Part shown: positions 33,296 through 42,700 of the stretch, piece after piece | Position numbering within the stretch: position 1 is the first letter of the stretch | Layout: each line of letters begins with the position of its first letter | NCBI GenBank assembly: GCA_963665405.2 | Contig: CAXXUH010000001.1 | Coordinates: 1-49,831 of the forward strand | DNA: 49,831 nt | Reading direction: 5' to 3' | Source of the DNA: G963665405 sp963665405 | GTDB taxonomy: Bacteria > Chloroflexota > Dehalococcoidia > Lucifugimonadales > G963665405 | Notes under the pieces: model-generated | Database searches by the model: none | Told to the model about the DNA's origin: nothing | The model's input: the letters and a program-made list of their open reading frames with translations, nothing else | Program-made: the position numbers and the translations under genes

Positions 33296-34723
33296 GTGAA
33301 AGAGCCACTGAGGACCTTCCAGAAGCAGTTTGTACGCCGTGCGCTCGCTCCTGGGGTTGACGTTGCTGCGCTCAGTATCCCACGTGGGAACGGCAAGTCC
33401 TGGCTAGCGGCGCATCTGTTGGAGAGATGCCTCACTCCTGGGGATGAGCTTCACGTCGCTGGGAGTGAGTACCTTCTGTGCACGGCGAGCATCGAGCAAG
33501 CAAGGCTTGTCTACCGCTTCATCCGGACGGAGCTCGAACCGACGGGCGGGTACTCGTTCATCGACTCGACCACGAGGATAAGCATCACCCATAGGGCCAG
33601 CAACACCCGTCTGAGAGTGCTGTCCAGCAACGGGCGGACGGCGTTCGGAATCGTAGGGTGTCCGCTGCTGGTGGCGGACGAACCTGGGAGCTGGGAAGTG
33701 GTCGGCGGTACCCTCATGTACGACGCGATCACGACGGCTTTGGGCAAGCCGAATTCTCCCATGAGGACCGTCTTCATTGGGACTCTCGCGCCGTCCATGT
33801 CCGGTTGGTGGCATGACTTGGTGAACGATGGAAGCGTGGACACCACCTACGTCCAGGCTCTACAGGGCAAGGTTGAAGCGTGGGACACGTGGGCGGAGAT
33901 ACGCCGGTGCAATCCGTTGACTGCTATCTCTCCGGACTTCCGCAAGCGGCTCCTGGTGGAGCGAGACGCGGCGCGTGTGGACAGTCGGCTCAAAGCGCGG
34001 TTCCTAAGTTATCGTCTAAACCGGCCTTCCGGGGATGAGTCAGAGGTACTTTTGACCGTCGGGGATTGGGAAAGCGTGACTGCGCGTGAAGTACCTGAGC
34101 GAGAGGGACGGCCTATCGTCGGGGTAGACCTTGGAGGAGGTAGAGCTTGGAGTGCAGCGGTTGCACTTTGGAGCAACGGACGGGTTGAAGCGCGGGCCGT
34201 TGCTCCGGGTCTGCCCGACCTGGACGAACAGGAGCGGCGTGACAGGGTGCCGCCGGGTACATATTCAAAGCTCTACAACATGGGCCAGCTAGAGATCGCG
34301 GAGGGGCTGAAGGTACAGCCGCCGGCGGTCTTGTGGGAGATGATAATGGAAGCCTGGGGCAAGCCGTTGATGGTGGTGCTCGATAGGTTCCGGCTGGCAG
34401 AGTTTGAAGACGCGGTGAAACGTGGGGCTCGGCTTGAGCCAAGGGTGTCGAGATGGTCGGAATCGTCGTTTGACATCCGTGCGCTCAGGCAGATGGCCCT
34501 GGACGGACCGCTCGCCGTTGATGAGGACTCAAGGGCGCTGTTGGCAACCTCGTTATCGGGTTCGATGGTGAAGTCAGACGACGCCGGGAATACCCGTCTG
34601 GTGAAGAAGGGCAACAACAACACCAGTCGGGATGATGTCGCCCAGGCGCTCACTCTGGCCGCAGGTGCGCTGGCCCGAAAGCCTAAGCCTGCCGTTGTGC
34701 GGTCCTTGGGGTTGGCCGGATGA
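33296..34723 (+). CDS. Phage terminase large subunit
   Basis: A 475-residue DNA-packaging motor. Walker A is GNGKS (residues 31-35), Walker B LLVADEP (124-130). The C-terminal RNase-H-like nuclease starts near residue 275 with GVDLGGGRAWSAAV, and a later Asp occurs in VVLDRFR. GTG 33296 has AAAGGGGTG 7 nt upstream. It is followed by an overlapping truncated HNH gene (ATGA overlap), the normal phage order for packaging genes. No portal, capsid or tail gene follows, so only a prophage scrap remains. Confidence 0.88.
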   Translation: MKEPLRTFQKQFVRRALAPGVDVAALSIPRGNGKSWLAAHLLERCLTPGDELHVAGSEYLLCTASIEQARLVYRFIRTELEPTGGYSFIDSTTRISITHRASNTRLRVLSSNGRTAFGIVGCPLLVADEPGSWEVVGGTLMYDAITTALGKPNSPMRTVFIGTLAPSMSGWWHDLVNDGSVDTTYVQALQGKVEAWDTWAEIRRCNPLTAISPDFRKRLLVERDAARVDSRLKARFLSYRLNRPSGDESEVLLTVGDWESVTAREVPEREGRPIVGVDLGGGRAWSAAVALWSNGRVEARAVAPGLPDLDEQERRDRVPPGTYSKLYNMGQLEIAEGLKVQPPAVLWEMIMEAWGKPLMVVLDRFRLAEFEDAVKRGARLEPRVSRWSESSFDIRALRQMALDGPLAVDEDSRALLATSLSGSMVKSDDAGNTRLVKKGNNNTSRDDVAQALTLAAGALARKPKPAVVRSLGLAG

Positions 34724-34842
34724 GCTGGCGACGTGGCCCAAAGGTAAACCGTAGACAGTGGGGCAAGGTGCGCCTGCAGGTGCTAGATCGTGACGGCTGG
34801 GCCTCAGGCACAGCCGCAGGGTGGCCAGGGACAACACGGTGA
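34720..34842 (+). pseudogene. HNH endonuclease, truncated to its N-terminus
   Basis: Starts at the ATG overlapping the terminase stop. The first 28 or so residues (VNRRQWGKVRLQVLDRDGW) match phage HNH nucleases up to the tryptophan that normally precedes the first zinc Cys. After that the sequence changes to ASGTAAGWPG and stops at 34842. All catalytic and zinc residues are missing. The break near 34800 joins the gene to a transposase remnant. Confidence 0.65.
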
Positions 34843-35040
34843 AGTACCGCAACACGGTGAAGTACCGCTGGAGAACGCTTCAGTTGCTGCCCGGGACGGA
34901 GCGGCGCAGCTATGCGGGGGCGGTGGCAGATGTGCTGGAAGGCCTGGACGGCCAGCTGGCTGTGCGTTACCGGGGAGAGATCATCCCCAGCCAGGAGGCG
35001 CCACCCCGCCCAGGCATACTCAGAAGCTTCAACGACTCTT
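34818..35040 (+). mobile_element. ISNCY-type transposase, C-terminal remnant
   Basis: The frame starting VARDNTVKY and continuing RWRTLQLLPGTERRSYAG, VLEGLDGQLAVRYRG and SQEAPPRPGILRS matches the C-terminal end of ISNCY/IS1202-like transposases. The catalytic core is absent. A precise 18-bp duplication at 34833-34868 adds the residues NTVKYR twice. Confidence 0.6.
34833..34868 (+). repeat. 18-bp tandem duplication
   Basis: AACACGGTGAAGTACCGC occurs twice in a row inside the transposase remnant, without a mismatch. Confidence 0.9.
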
Positions 35041-35100
35041 CTTCACACGGGACACCCCCACGTCCCGACCTCTTGACCTGGGTGATAGCAACCCAAGCCC

Positions 35101-35133
35101 GCTGTCGAACCCGCGGATCGCGAGTTCGACAGC
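35101..35133. repeat. 10-bp inverted repeat
   Basis: GCTGTCGAAC and GTTCGACAGC flank a 13-nt loop, followed closely by a second hairpin (TTTGGGG/CCCCAAA) at about 35134-35155. It lies in a gene-poor stretch (35041-35236) between the transposase remnant and the repeat-containing hypothetical gene. It could be a terminator pair or an element end. Confidence 0.5.
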
Positions 35134-35236
35134 ATTTGGGGTGGGCGCCCCCAAACCTACCTGTGGTTACGAGAGCGCCCATTGTAGCCTGCGGAAACGG
35201 CTTTGTAATGCGGCGCAGAGCAATCGCATTCTTGTG

Positions 35237-35812
35237 TCATGTGGTTTTGGCTATCCAACGGAACCAGGTCGCCGGCCCCGTGTCGGTCCCACCTAACTCC
35301 TTGGTGTACACGTCGGTCGTCGCGCCGGCCTTTGGTCGGTAGACCTCTACACTGGCGACGCCGTCGGGGTTGTGGTCTGTACCTGTGCCAACGACCTCCA
35401 TGTCGTCCATGTTGATCGGAGTCAAGCACGGAGTGACTATCGCCAGTAGCGTCTCGGTGTTGTACTCTACGCAGACACCCGTGGGACTTAATGCGCCCAG
35501 GATCTTTACTCCGGTGTACTCCGCCCCCTCGAACGTCAGCCGCAGGGGTGCAGGCAACGCCGCAGGGGCCGGTGGTGCGATGTCATCCGTCCAACGGGTC
35601 CAGGTCGCCGGCTGGGCCGGGGCAGGCGGTGGACCGTCCGGCTTCCTGTCCTCGACGGTCGTGGCCGGGTGGAAGATGTACACGTCGGTCGTCGCGCCGG
35701 CCTTTGGTCGGTAGACCTCTACACTTACACTGGCGTCGCCGTCAGGGTTGTTTCGCGTACCTGTGCCGACGACCTCCATGTCGTCCATGTTGATAGGGAT
35801 TCTTCGTACCAC
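35237..35812 (-). CDS. Hypothetical protein with a duplicated segment
   Basis: An open frame of 191 residues in which INMDDMEVVGTGT, NPDG and VEVYRPKAGATTDVY occur twice (near the two ends), with a Pro/Ala-rich middle (APPAPAALPAP). The DNA repeat is about 115 bp (35286-35420 and 35680-35800). There is no clear ribosome-binding site, and frames upstream on the same strand show broken Thr/Pro-rich sequence (TLTPTATPTSDEVTP), so this may be part of a decayed longer gene, perhaps a lipoprotein. No function is recognised. Confidence 0.4.
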   Translation of the reverse strand: MVRRIPINMDDMEVVGTGTRNNPDGDASVSVEVYRPKAGATTDVYIFHPATTVEDRKPDGPPPAPAQPATWTRWTDDIAPPAPAALPAPLRLTFEGAEYTGVKILGALSPTGVCVEYNTETLLAIVTPCLTPINMDDMEVVGTGTDHNPDGVASVEVYRPKAGATTDVYTKELGGTDTGPATWFRWIAKTT

Positions 35813-35986
35813 TCGGAGAGTTGGCCCGGAGCCGGGGTCACCTCATCGCTCGTCGGAGTAGCCGTGGGGGTCAGCGTTACCGTAGATGGCACTCCGTTCC
35901 ACGAGAAAACAAGGCTCGGCTCCGTCTATATATCTCGATAGAGGTGGTGCTAACCAACAAGGGCAGGGCAGGAGTAGGAGTAGGTA

Positions 35987-37030
35987 TTGGAGCAGGGGCT
36001 AAAGTCGCCGTGGTTCGCAGACGACGCTGGGAAGAAGGGCGGCGAGTTCTACACGCCTCGCCCCGTGGTGCGCCTCATTATCGAGCTGCTTCAACCACGC
36101 GAGGGGATGCGAATCTGCGACCCCACCGCTGGCTCCGGCGGGATGCTCATCTACGCTGCTCAGTACGTGCAAGAACACGGCGGAGACCTCCGTGACCTGG
36201 CGCTGCATGGCCAAGAGCGCAACCTGGGAACCCTGGCCATCGGCAAGCTAAACCTGCTGCTTCACGGCCTGCGGGCCGCCCGTCTGGAACCGGGCGATGT
36301 CATCGCGGAGCCGGGCTTAGTGGACGGGACGGGACGCCTCCTCTCCTACGACCGGGTGATCGCCAATCCGCCATTCAGCCTCAAGAACTGGGGACACGAC
36401 TTCGCGCCTAACGACCCGCACCACCGCTTCGACCGCTACGGCGCCATCCCGCCCAAGACGAAGGGCGACCTCGCATTCCTACTGCACATGCTCGGCGTGA
36501 CCAACTCCCAGGGCATGGTGGGAGTCGTGATGCCCCACGGCATCCTTTTCCGGGGCGGGGCGGAGGGGAAGATACGCCAGGGCATCGTGGAGGCCGACCT
36601 GTTCGAGGCGGTCATCGGACTGGCGCCCAACCTCTTCTCCGGGGCCAGCATCCCCGTTGCTATCTGCGTACTGAACAAGGCCAAACCCGCCGAGCGGCGT
36701 GGCAAGGTGCTGTTCGTAGACGCGGCGCAGGAGGGCAGCTTCCGGCAAGGCAAGGCGCGGAACTATATCGACAAGGAACACATCGGCAGAATCATCGAGG
36801 CGTACCGCGCCTTCGAGGACGTGGACCGCTTCGCCCACGTGGCAGACCTGGAGGAGATGCGGGCCAATGACTTCAACTTAAACATCAGCCGGTACGTGGA
36901 CACTACCGAGCCGGTGGAGGTGATGAGCATCGAGGACGCCCTGGCGCAGCTGCGGGATGCGGAGCGGCGGCGGGACGAGGCGGTGGCAAAGATGGACGAG
37001 TTGCTCGCGGAGTTGGGGTATGTCCGATAG
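35987..37030 (+). CDS. hsdM: Type I restriction-modification DNA methyltransferase HsdM, N-terminally truncated
   Basis: A 347-residue N6-adenine methyltransferase core. The family sequence begins at FADDAGKKGGEFYTPRPVVRL (residue 10). The SAM-binding motif is DPTAGSGGM (residues 45-53) and the catalytic motif NPPF lies near residue 125. The C-terminal helical tail is present. The N-terminal helical domain of about 130-150 residues that normally precedes GGEFYTP is absent, and the bases upstream of 35995 read as unrelated sequence. TTG 35987 is the only nearby start. The protein would probably not assemble correctly with HsdS and HsdR unless another copy exists. Confidence 0.85.
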   Translation: MEQGLKSPWFADDAGKKGGEFYTPRPVVRLIIELLQPREGMRICDPTAGSGGMLIYAAQYVQEHGGDLRDLALHGQERNLGTLAIGKLNLLLHGLRAARLEPGDVIAEPGLVDGTGRLLSYDRVIANPPFSLKNWGHDFAPNDPHHRFDRYGAIPPKTKGDLAFLLHMLGVTNSQGMVGVVMPHGILFRGGAEGKIRQGIVEADLFEAVIGLAPNLFSGASIPVAICVLNKAKPAERRGKVLFVDAAQEGSFRQGKARNYIDKEHIGRIIEAYRAFEDVDRFAHVADLEEMRANDFNLNISRYVDTTEPVEVMSIEDALAQLRDAERRRDEAVAKMDELLAELGYVR

Positions 37031-37045
37031 GGTCGCAGGTGAGCG

Positions 37046-37282
37046 ATGCCAACGATACTGAGAGAAGGGCCGTATCGCTTCTTCTTCTATGCAAGCGACC
37101 GGGAGGAGCCGCTACATGTGCATGTTGAGCGTGACGACCGGGTCGCCAAGTTCTGGCTGGACCCTGTGAGGCTTCAGAGGAGCGGTGGACTGAGGCGATC
37201 TGAGATAGGCCGAATTGCGAGGATAATTGGGGAGAACCAAACGTTGTTCGTGGAGGCGTGGCATGAATATTTCGACGGTTGA
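37046..37282 (+). CDS. DUF4160 domain protein
   Basis: A 78-residue protein: MPTILREGPYRFFFYASDREEPLHVHVERDD, AKFWLDPV, and a C-terminal helix LFVEAWHEYFDG. This is the standard DUF4160 architecture. DUF4160 genes nearly always sit in front of a DUF2442 gene, as here, and the pair is often listed as a putative toxin-antitoxin module. It overlaps the next gene by 20 bp and starts 15 bp after hsdM. Confidence 0.88.
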   Translation: MPTILREGPYRFFFYASDREEPLHVHVERDDRVAKFWLDPVRLQRSGGLRRSEIGRIARIIGENQTLFVEAWHEYFDG

Positions 37283-37622
37283 GGTAAGGGTCCCGGATGC
37301 AGAAGACGTGACTGTCACCGAGGACACGTTGACCGCCGAGCTTTCCGATGGCCGGACCATCTCGGTTCCGTTGGCATGGTACCCCAGGCTGGTGAATGCC
37401 ACCGAGGAAGAGAGGGGCAACTGGAGGCTCATAGGCGGAGGCCAGGGCATCCACTGGCCCGACCTGGACGAGGACGTCAGCGTGGAGGGGTTGCTTGCGG
37501 GCAGGCCATCCAGCGAGAGTCAGAAGTCCCTCCAGCAGTGGCTCGAAGCGAAGCAGACAGGCCGAGGGGTGACACTCGATGAGCTGCGGGGCGCCGATGG
37601 CGGAGAGCAGCGGAGTAGTTGA
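37263..37622 (+). CDS. DUF2442 domain protein
   Basis: A 119-residue protein. The DUF2442 core is present: VTEDTLTAELSDGRTISVPL, WYPRLVNATEEERGNWRLIG and GIHWPDLDEDVSVEGLL. A 35-residue polar tail follows. It overlaps both the DUF4160 gene and the hsdS start (TGATG), so all are translated as one unit. It probably partners the DUF4160 protein. Confidence 0.88.
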   Translation: MNISTVEVRVPDAEDVTVTEDTLTAELSDGRTISVPLAWYPRLVNATEEERGNWRLIGGGQGIHWPDLDEDVSVEGLLAGRPSSESQKSLQQWLEAKQTGRGVTLDELRGADGGEQRSS

Positions 37623-38791
37623 TGGCGGGCAATACGCAAACGCCGGCTGGGTGGAGGGTGGTGCGCTTGGGGGAGGTGGCTACACTCCAGCGGGGCGTGG
37701 ATTTACCGATCCAAGATCGTGTGCCGGGTTCGGTTCCGGTCTACGGTTCAAATGGAATACTAGGCACGCACGTCCAGACTTTGCATCCCGGCCCCGGCGT
37801 TATCACTGGGCGAAGCGGTTCTATCGGCGTAGTTTACTTTTCAACCGGCCCTTATTGGCTGTTAAATACTACGCTCTATGTGCGCGATTTCCACGGGAAT
37901 AGCGAACGATTCATCTACTACCTCCTATCGCAACTCAAACTCGAACGATTCGCTGCTTCAACGGGGGTGCCGTCCCTGAACAGGAACTTTGTCCACCCTG
38001 AGCCGGTCCCCCTCCCGCCCCTGCCTGAGCAGCGGGCCATCGCCGCTGTGCTGGACTCCATCGACGATGCCATTGAGCGCACCGAGGCGGTCATCACGGC
38101 CACCGAACGCCTGCGCGACGCGCTGCTTCACCAACTGCTCACCCGCGGCGTCCCCGGTTGGCACACCCAATGGAAGGATGTGCCGGGCATCGGGACGATA
38201 CCGGCGGCCTGGGATGTGGTGCGGCTGGGGGATGTGGTCACGATAGCTTCAGGACAATCAGACCCCAAGGAGGCGAAATTTCAAGACTCCCTGTTTGTTG
38301 CCCCTGACGATATTGAATCCGGCACCGGTAGGTTAATCAATAGACGAACAGTCGCCGAAGCACATGCCATCAGTGGCAAGTACCGGTTCGATAAGTTCGA
38401 AGTCCTTTATTCAAAAATCCGTCCTTATCTTATGAAGGTGTATCGACCGCACGAATCGGGTTTGTGCAGCGCCGACATCTACCCGCTTCGGCCTAAGTCG
38501 ATGCTTGAGGCCGCCTACCTTGCTCTAGTCTTGCTTTCCCTATCGTTCACTGACTACACACGAACGTGCTCGGATAGAACAGGCATCCCCAAGATCAATC
38601 GGATAGACCTCTTCAAGTACAGGCTTACTCTCCCATCGCTGCCCGAGCAACGCACCATCGCGGCCGTGCTGGGCGGTGTGGACGGAGCGATAACGCGAGC
38701 GTGGGAGGAGTGCGATATGCTTCGATCGTTGAAGGAAGCCACCGCGGACGCGCTGCTGACGGGGCGTGTGCCGATAGGAGTCTTGGTATGA
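37622..38791 (+). CDS. hsdS: Type I restriction specificity subunit HsdS
   Basis: 389 residues with two target-recognition domains, each starting with a W-x-VVRLG(E/D)V segment (residues about 12 and 197) and each ending in the conserved coiled-coil entry LPPLPEQRAIAAVLD or LPSLPEQRTIAAVLG. The two helices act as the spacer that sets the distance between the half-sites of the DNA target. ATG 37622 overlaps the DUF2442 stop. The next gene overlaps its stop (ATGA). The recognition sequence cannot be read from the protein. Confidence 0.92.
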   Translation: MAGNTQTPAGWRVVRLGEVATLQRGVDLPIQDRVPGSVPVYGSNGILGTHVQTLHPGPGVITGRSGSIGVVYFSTGPYWLLNTTLYVRDFHGNSERFIYYLLSQLKLERFAASTGVPSLNRNFVHPEPVPLPPLPEQRAIAAVLDSIDDAIERTEAVITATERLRDALLHQLLTRGVPGWHTQWKDVPGIGTIPAAWDVVRLGDVVTIASGQSDPKEAKFQDSLFVAPDDIESGTGRLINRRTVAEAHAISGKYRFDKFEVLYSKIRPYLMKVYRPHESGLCSADIYPLRPKSMLEAAYLALVLLSLSFTDYTRTCSDRTGIPKINRIDLFKYRLTLPSLPEQRTIAAVLGGVDGAITRAWEECDMLRSLKEATADALLTGRVPIGVLV

Positions 38792-39777
38792 AGAATCCAT
38801 TTAGACGCAAGAATCCCGAGCAGCGGGAGCCCGTGGTTGGATCGGGAGTAGCAACCAAATTGCATGACCAGATCAAGTCGAGTGATCTTCCTATAGCCTT
38901 GTACCTGAACCAGCGGATGACATTCGATGTCCTCGCCTCTCTGGAAGGCGGATTCTCGCACTTCACGACCATTCAAACGACATCCTCCGGGGAATCCTCG
39001 ACAGAGATATCCGGGGCAGCAAAGCTTGGAGTTAGTAATGTCTTCGCACTTCTTGGAGTTGATTTCGGTGGCTCGCGACAGACGGGGCAGAAACGGAGCG
39101 ACAGTGCCACAGAAGAAATTGTCCACACCCCGGCATCGATGTTCGCCCGTCTCCGAAAGGACTTACGTGTTCATCAGCTAGTGCGTGAAATCTCAAGCTC
39201 GTCCGACCTCAAAGTAGTCCAACCAGGCGAGTTCGTGGAGTTTGAAGCGACTCTTCGGAAGAGTCCGTTTGTAGAGCTGTTGTCGGCGTTCTCCATACTT
39301 GTGCCACTAATGGAAATGGCTGAGCCGTCCACTGACCAGACAGTGACAAGAACTGGCCGAGGCAAGAAGACCAGTGTGAGTCAACGAGGACAAGCCCAGG
39401 ACAGCACCGCCGTGATAAAACGGCAGATTGACCTGTTTCTAACTGCGGTCAGTGCTGAAGGTTCCTATGACTTGATCGCTGAAGTGGGCGAGATGCGTAT
39501 AGTCTTGACTACAGAACCACAGTATTTCATTGACCCCTCAATGAATGACACGATCGACGGGACGTTCCGTGTCTTCGGTAAGGCTACCCGGATCATCCCT
39601 GACGACGCTGAGGGAATCAACCTTCTGAGGAAGACTGCGCTTGGAAAGTTCGGAGATGTTGTAGGGGAACTTGGCTCAGCAATGGCGAATGTGCAAAGTT
39701 TGGGATTCACCGGCCCCGTCGAAACCGAGATTCGTGGGCCTGCAATGCAAGTCATACCAATCGCTATCTTTTCATGA
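38788..39777 (+). CDS. DUF6414-like protein inside the type I restriction operon
   Basis: 329 residues. ATG 38788 overlaps the hsdS stop and has AGGAG 8 nt upstream. Landmarks are LPIALYLNQRMTFDVLASL near residue 34, a Ser/Thr-rich stretch, VHTPASMFARLRKDLRVHQ, and GEFVEFEATLRKSPFVELL. This resembles DUF6414 proteins, which have no known activity. It has no signal peptide or membrane helix. Its base composition is lower in GC than the flanking hsd genes. Full coupling between hsdS and hsdR suggests an accessory defence role, but this is inference from position. Confidence 0.6.
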   Translation: MKNPFRRKNPEQREPVVGSGVATKLHDQIKSSDLPIALYLNQRMTFDVLASLEGGFSHFTTIQTTSSGESSTEISGAAKLGVSNVFALLGVDFGGSRQTGQKRSDSATEEIVHTPASMFARLRKDLRVHQLVREISSSSDLKVVQPGEFVEFEATLRKSPFVELLSAFSILVPLMEMAEPSTDQTVTRTGRGKKTSVSQRGQAQDSTAVIKRQIDLFLTAVSAEGSYDLIAEVGEMRIVLTTEPQYFIDPSMNDTIDGTFRVFGKATRIIPDDAEGINLLRKTALGKFGDVVGELGSAMANVQSLGFTGPVETEIRGPAMQVIPIAIFS

Positions 39778-39781
39778 AATC

Positions 39782-42700
39782 ATGACTACCTCCGCGAAGC
39801 TGAACGAGTTCAACCATGCCGAGGACCCAGCCCGCCAACTGCTGGAGCGGCTGGGGTGGACCTATGTGCCCCGCGAGGCGCTGGCGGCGGAGCGTTCCGA
39901 TGAGCGGGAGGTCCTGCTGAAGGGACGGCTGCGGGCCGCGCTGATGCGGCTTAACGAATGGATGACGGAGGAGCAGGCGGAGCGAGCCATCTTTGAGCTG
40001 GAGCACGTCGACTCCACGGGCATGGCCCGCAACCAGGCGGTCCACGAGTACCTGACCTACGGGATGCCTTTGACTGTAGACGGGCCCCGAGGCCGGGACA
40101 CCCGTACCGTCCGCTTCTTCGACTTCGACCACGCGGAGGGCGGCCTCAACGAGTTCGTCGTCACAACGCAGTTCCGCGTACGGCGAGGCAACGAGCGAGG
40201 CGGTCCTGACGACGACGAGCGCATGGTCATCCCCGATCTTGTGCTGTTCGTGAACGGCGTCCCCCTGGTGGTGATGGAGGCCAAGTCGCCGTCCCTGCTG
40301 GACGTATGGAAGGCCCAGGCGGTGCGCCAGCTGCGGCGCTACCAGGAGGCGGGGCCGGAGTGGCACGGCAGCGGCGCGCCGGAGCTGTTCCACTACAACT
40401 TGCTGTGCGTGGCCCACTGCGGGGCCGCCGCAGCCTACGCCACCCTCGGCGCACCAGAGAATGCCTACTTCGAGTGGAAGTCGGTGCTGCCGTACACCGA
40501 GGATGAGGTTCAGGCGCGCTTCCGTGTTGAGCCGCAGGGGCAGGCGCAGCTCATCGTGGGCCTACTGTCCCCGGCGACCCTGCTGGACATTCTCCGCGAC
40601 TACGTGGTCTACGAGCCGGAGCGGGGGCGGCTGGTGAAGAAGCTGCCCCGTTACCAGCAGTACCGAGCCGTCCGTGCGGCGCTGGACCGCCTCCTATCGG
40701 GCCGCAAGCCGGAGGAGCGGGGAGGCGTTGTCTGGCACACACAGGGATCGGGCAAGTCGCTGACGATGCTGTGGCTGGCAACGAAGCTACGCCGCGAGCC
40801 GCGCTTGAGCAATCCCACCATCGTGGTGGTAACTGACCGGAGGCAGTTGGACCGGCAGATCGCCGGCACCTTCGAGCGCTGCGGCTTCCCGGCCCCGGAG
40901 AGGATGGGCCGGTCGCGTCCTGAGCCGCCCGAACGCCGGGCGCACCGCCGGAGGCAAAGGCCCGGCCAACGCGACCCTCTCGACTTGCAGAGCGTCCTCA
41001 AGCAGGGTGGGAGCCGCACGGTGATGACGACCATCCAGAAGTTCGAGGAGGCGTTGACGGCCCCCGAAGGCGAGCTTGACGTGCTCAACAGCTCGGAGAA
41101 CGTCATCGTCATGGTGGACGAGGCCCACCGCACGCAGTACGGCATTCTCGGCGGGCGCATGTCCAGGGCCCTGCCCAATGCGGTGATGGTGGGCTTCACC
41201 GGCACGCCGATAGAAAAGGACTTCAAGCGCAGCACCATAGGACGCTTTGGGCCCCTCATCGACGCCTACACCATTCCGCAGTCGGTGGCCGACGGCGCGA
41301 CGGTGCCCATCTGGTACGAAGCCCGGTTGCCGGAACTGGCCGTAGAGGGACCGGAGACCCTGGACAGGCTGTACGAGGCCATGTTCGGCGACGAGCCGCC
41401 CGAGGTCCAAGCGCAGATTCGGCGCCGCTACGCCAACAAGGAAACGGTCGCCGAGGCGGAGCGGCGTATTGAGATGATCTCCCTGGACATCGCCGAGCAC
41501 TTCAAGGCGAAGGTGCGGCCCAATGGGTTCAAGGCGCAAATCGTCGCGCCGAGCCGGGCCGCCGCGCTGCGCTACGCGGAGCGCCTGAACAGCTTCGGCC
41601 TGCGCGCCTATCCCATCATCACGGCTGCTCCCAACGACGGGCCGGAGTTCAAGGCAGCCCGCGAGCTCGACCAGGAGCAGGTCGTCAACGCCTTCGTCGA
41701 TCCGGAGGGGGAGCCGGAGGCGCTGGTCGTGGTCGACATGCTGCTTACTGGCTTCGACGCGCCGGTGGAGCAGGCGCTGTACCTGGACCGGGCGCTGCGG
41801 GAGCACGGGCTGCTCCAGGCCATCGCCAGGGTGAACCGGCGCTTCTCCCACGAGCAGGACGGGGTGGCCACCGAGAAGACGCACGGCCTCGTCGTCGACT
41901 ACCACGGCGTCTCTCGGGACCTGGAGGAGGCGCTCTCGACGTTCGATTGGCCGGACGTTCAGGACACGATGCGGGAGGTGGACGAGGACCCGGCACCGGT
42001 CATCGAGGCGGCCGCTGTCCAGGCGGAGTCCCACTTCAAGGGCCGCGACCCGAGCGACACTTGGGCGTGCGTCAGCGTCTTCGCGCCGGACGCCTCGACC
42101 GAGGGCAACTTCAAGGCCGATCTGTTTGAGCGGTTCAACGCAGACTACCGCCGGTTCTCCCTCCTCATGGACCGCTTCCTGCCCGACCCGCGAGCACTGG
42201 ACTACACAGACCGGCTCGCTCGGCTTACGGAGATACGGGCCTATGTCCGGGCTCAATTCCTTCGCGAGGACGCCGACGCGGACTGGACCGAGATCGGGGC
42301 GAAGGTAAAGAGGCTGGTGGACGAGCGCATAAGCGCCCAGGTGCGGGAGCTAATGAGGCCGGTGTCGATACTTGACCAGGACTTCGAGCAGAAGATCGCC
42401 GCACTGCCGCACGACGAGGCCCGTGCCTCGATCATGGAGCACGCGATCCGGGCTCAGATACATGACCGCTTGGCCGACAACCCTGTGTTCTTCGAGAAAC
42501 TCTCGGCGCAGCTTGCACGCATCATCGAAGACCTTCGGAACCGGCTGATAGACTCGGCGGAAGCATGCCGCCGCCTTGCTCTGCTACGGCATCATGCTCA
42601 GAGCGAAGCTGACATTGCCGCAGAACATGGCCTGTCTCCGGTGTCCTTCGCCATCTATGAACTGCTCGACGGCCGCTCAGATGAGCCAGCTACCGACTCG

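Noticed and set aside
40787..42256. 489-codon open frame antisense to hsdR
   Set aside because: A composition artefact; hsdR motifs on the plus strand are decisive.
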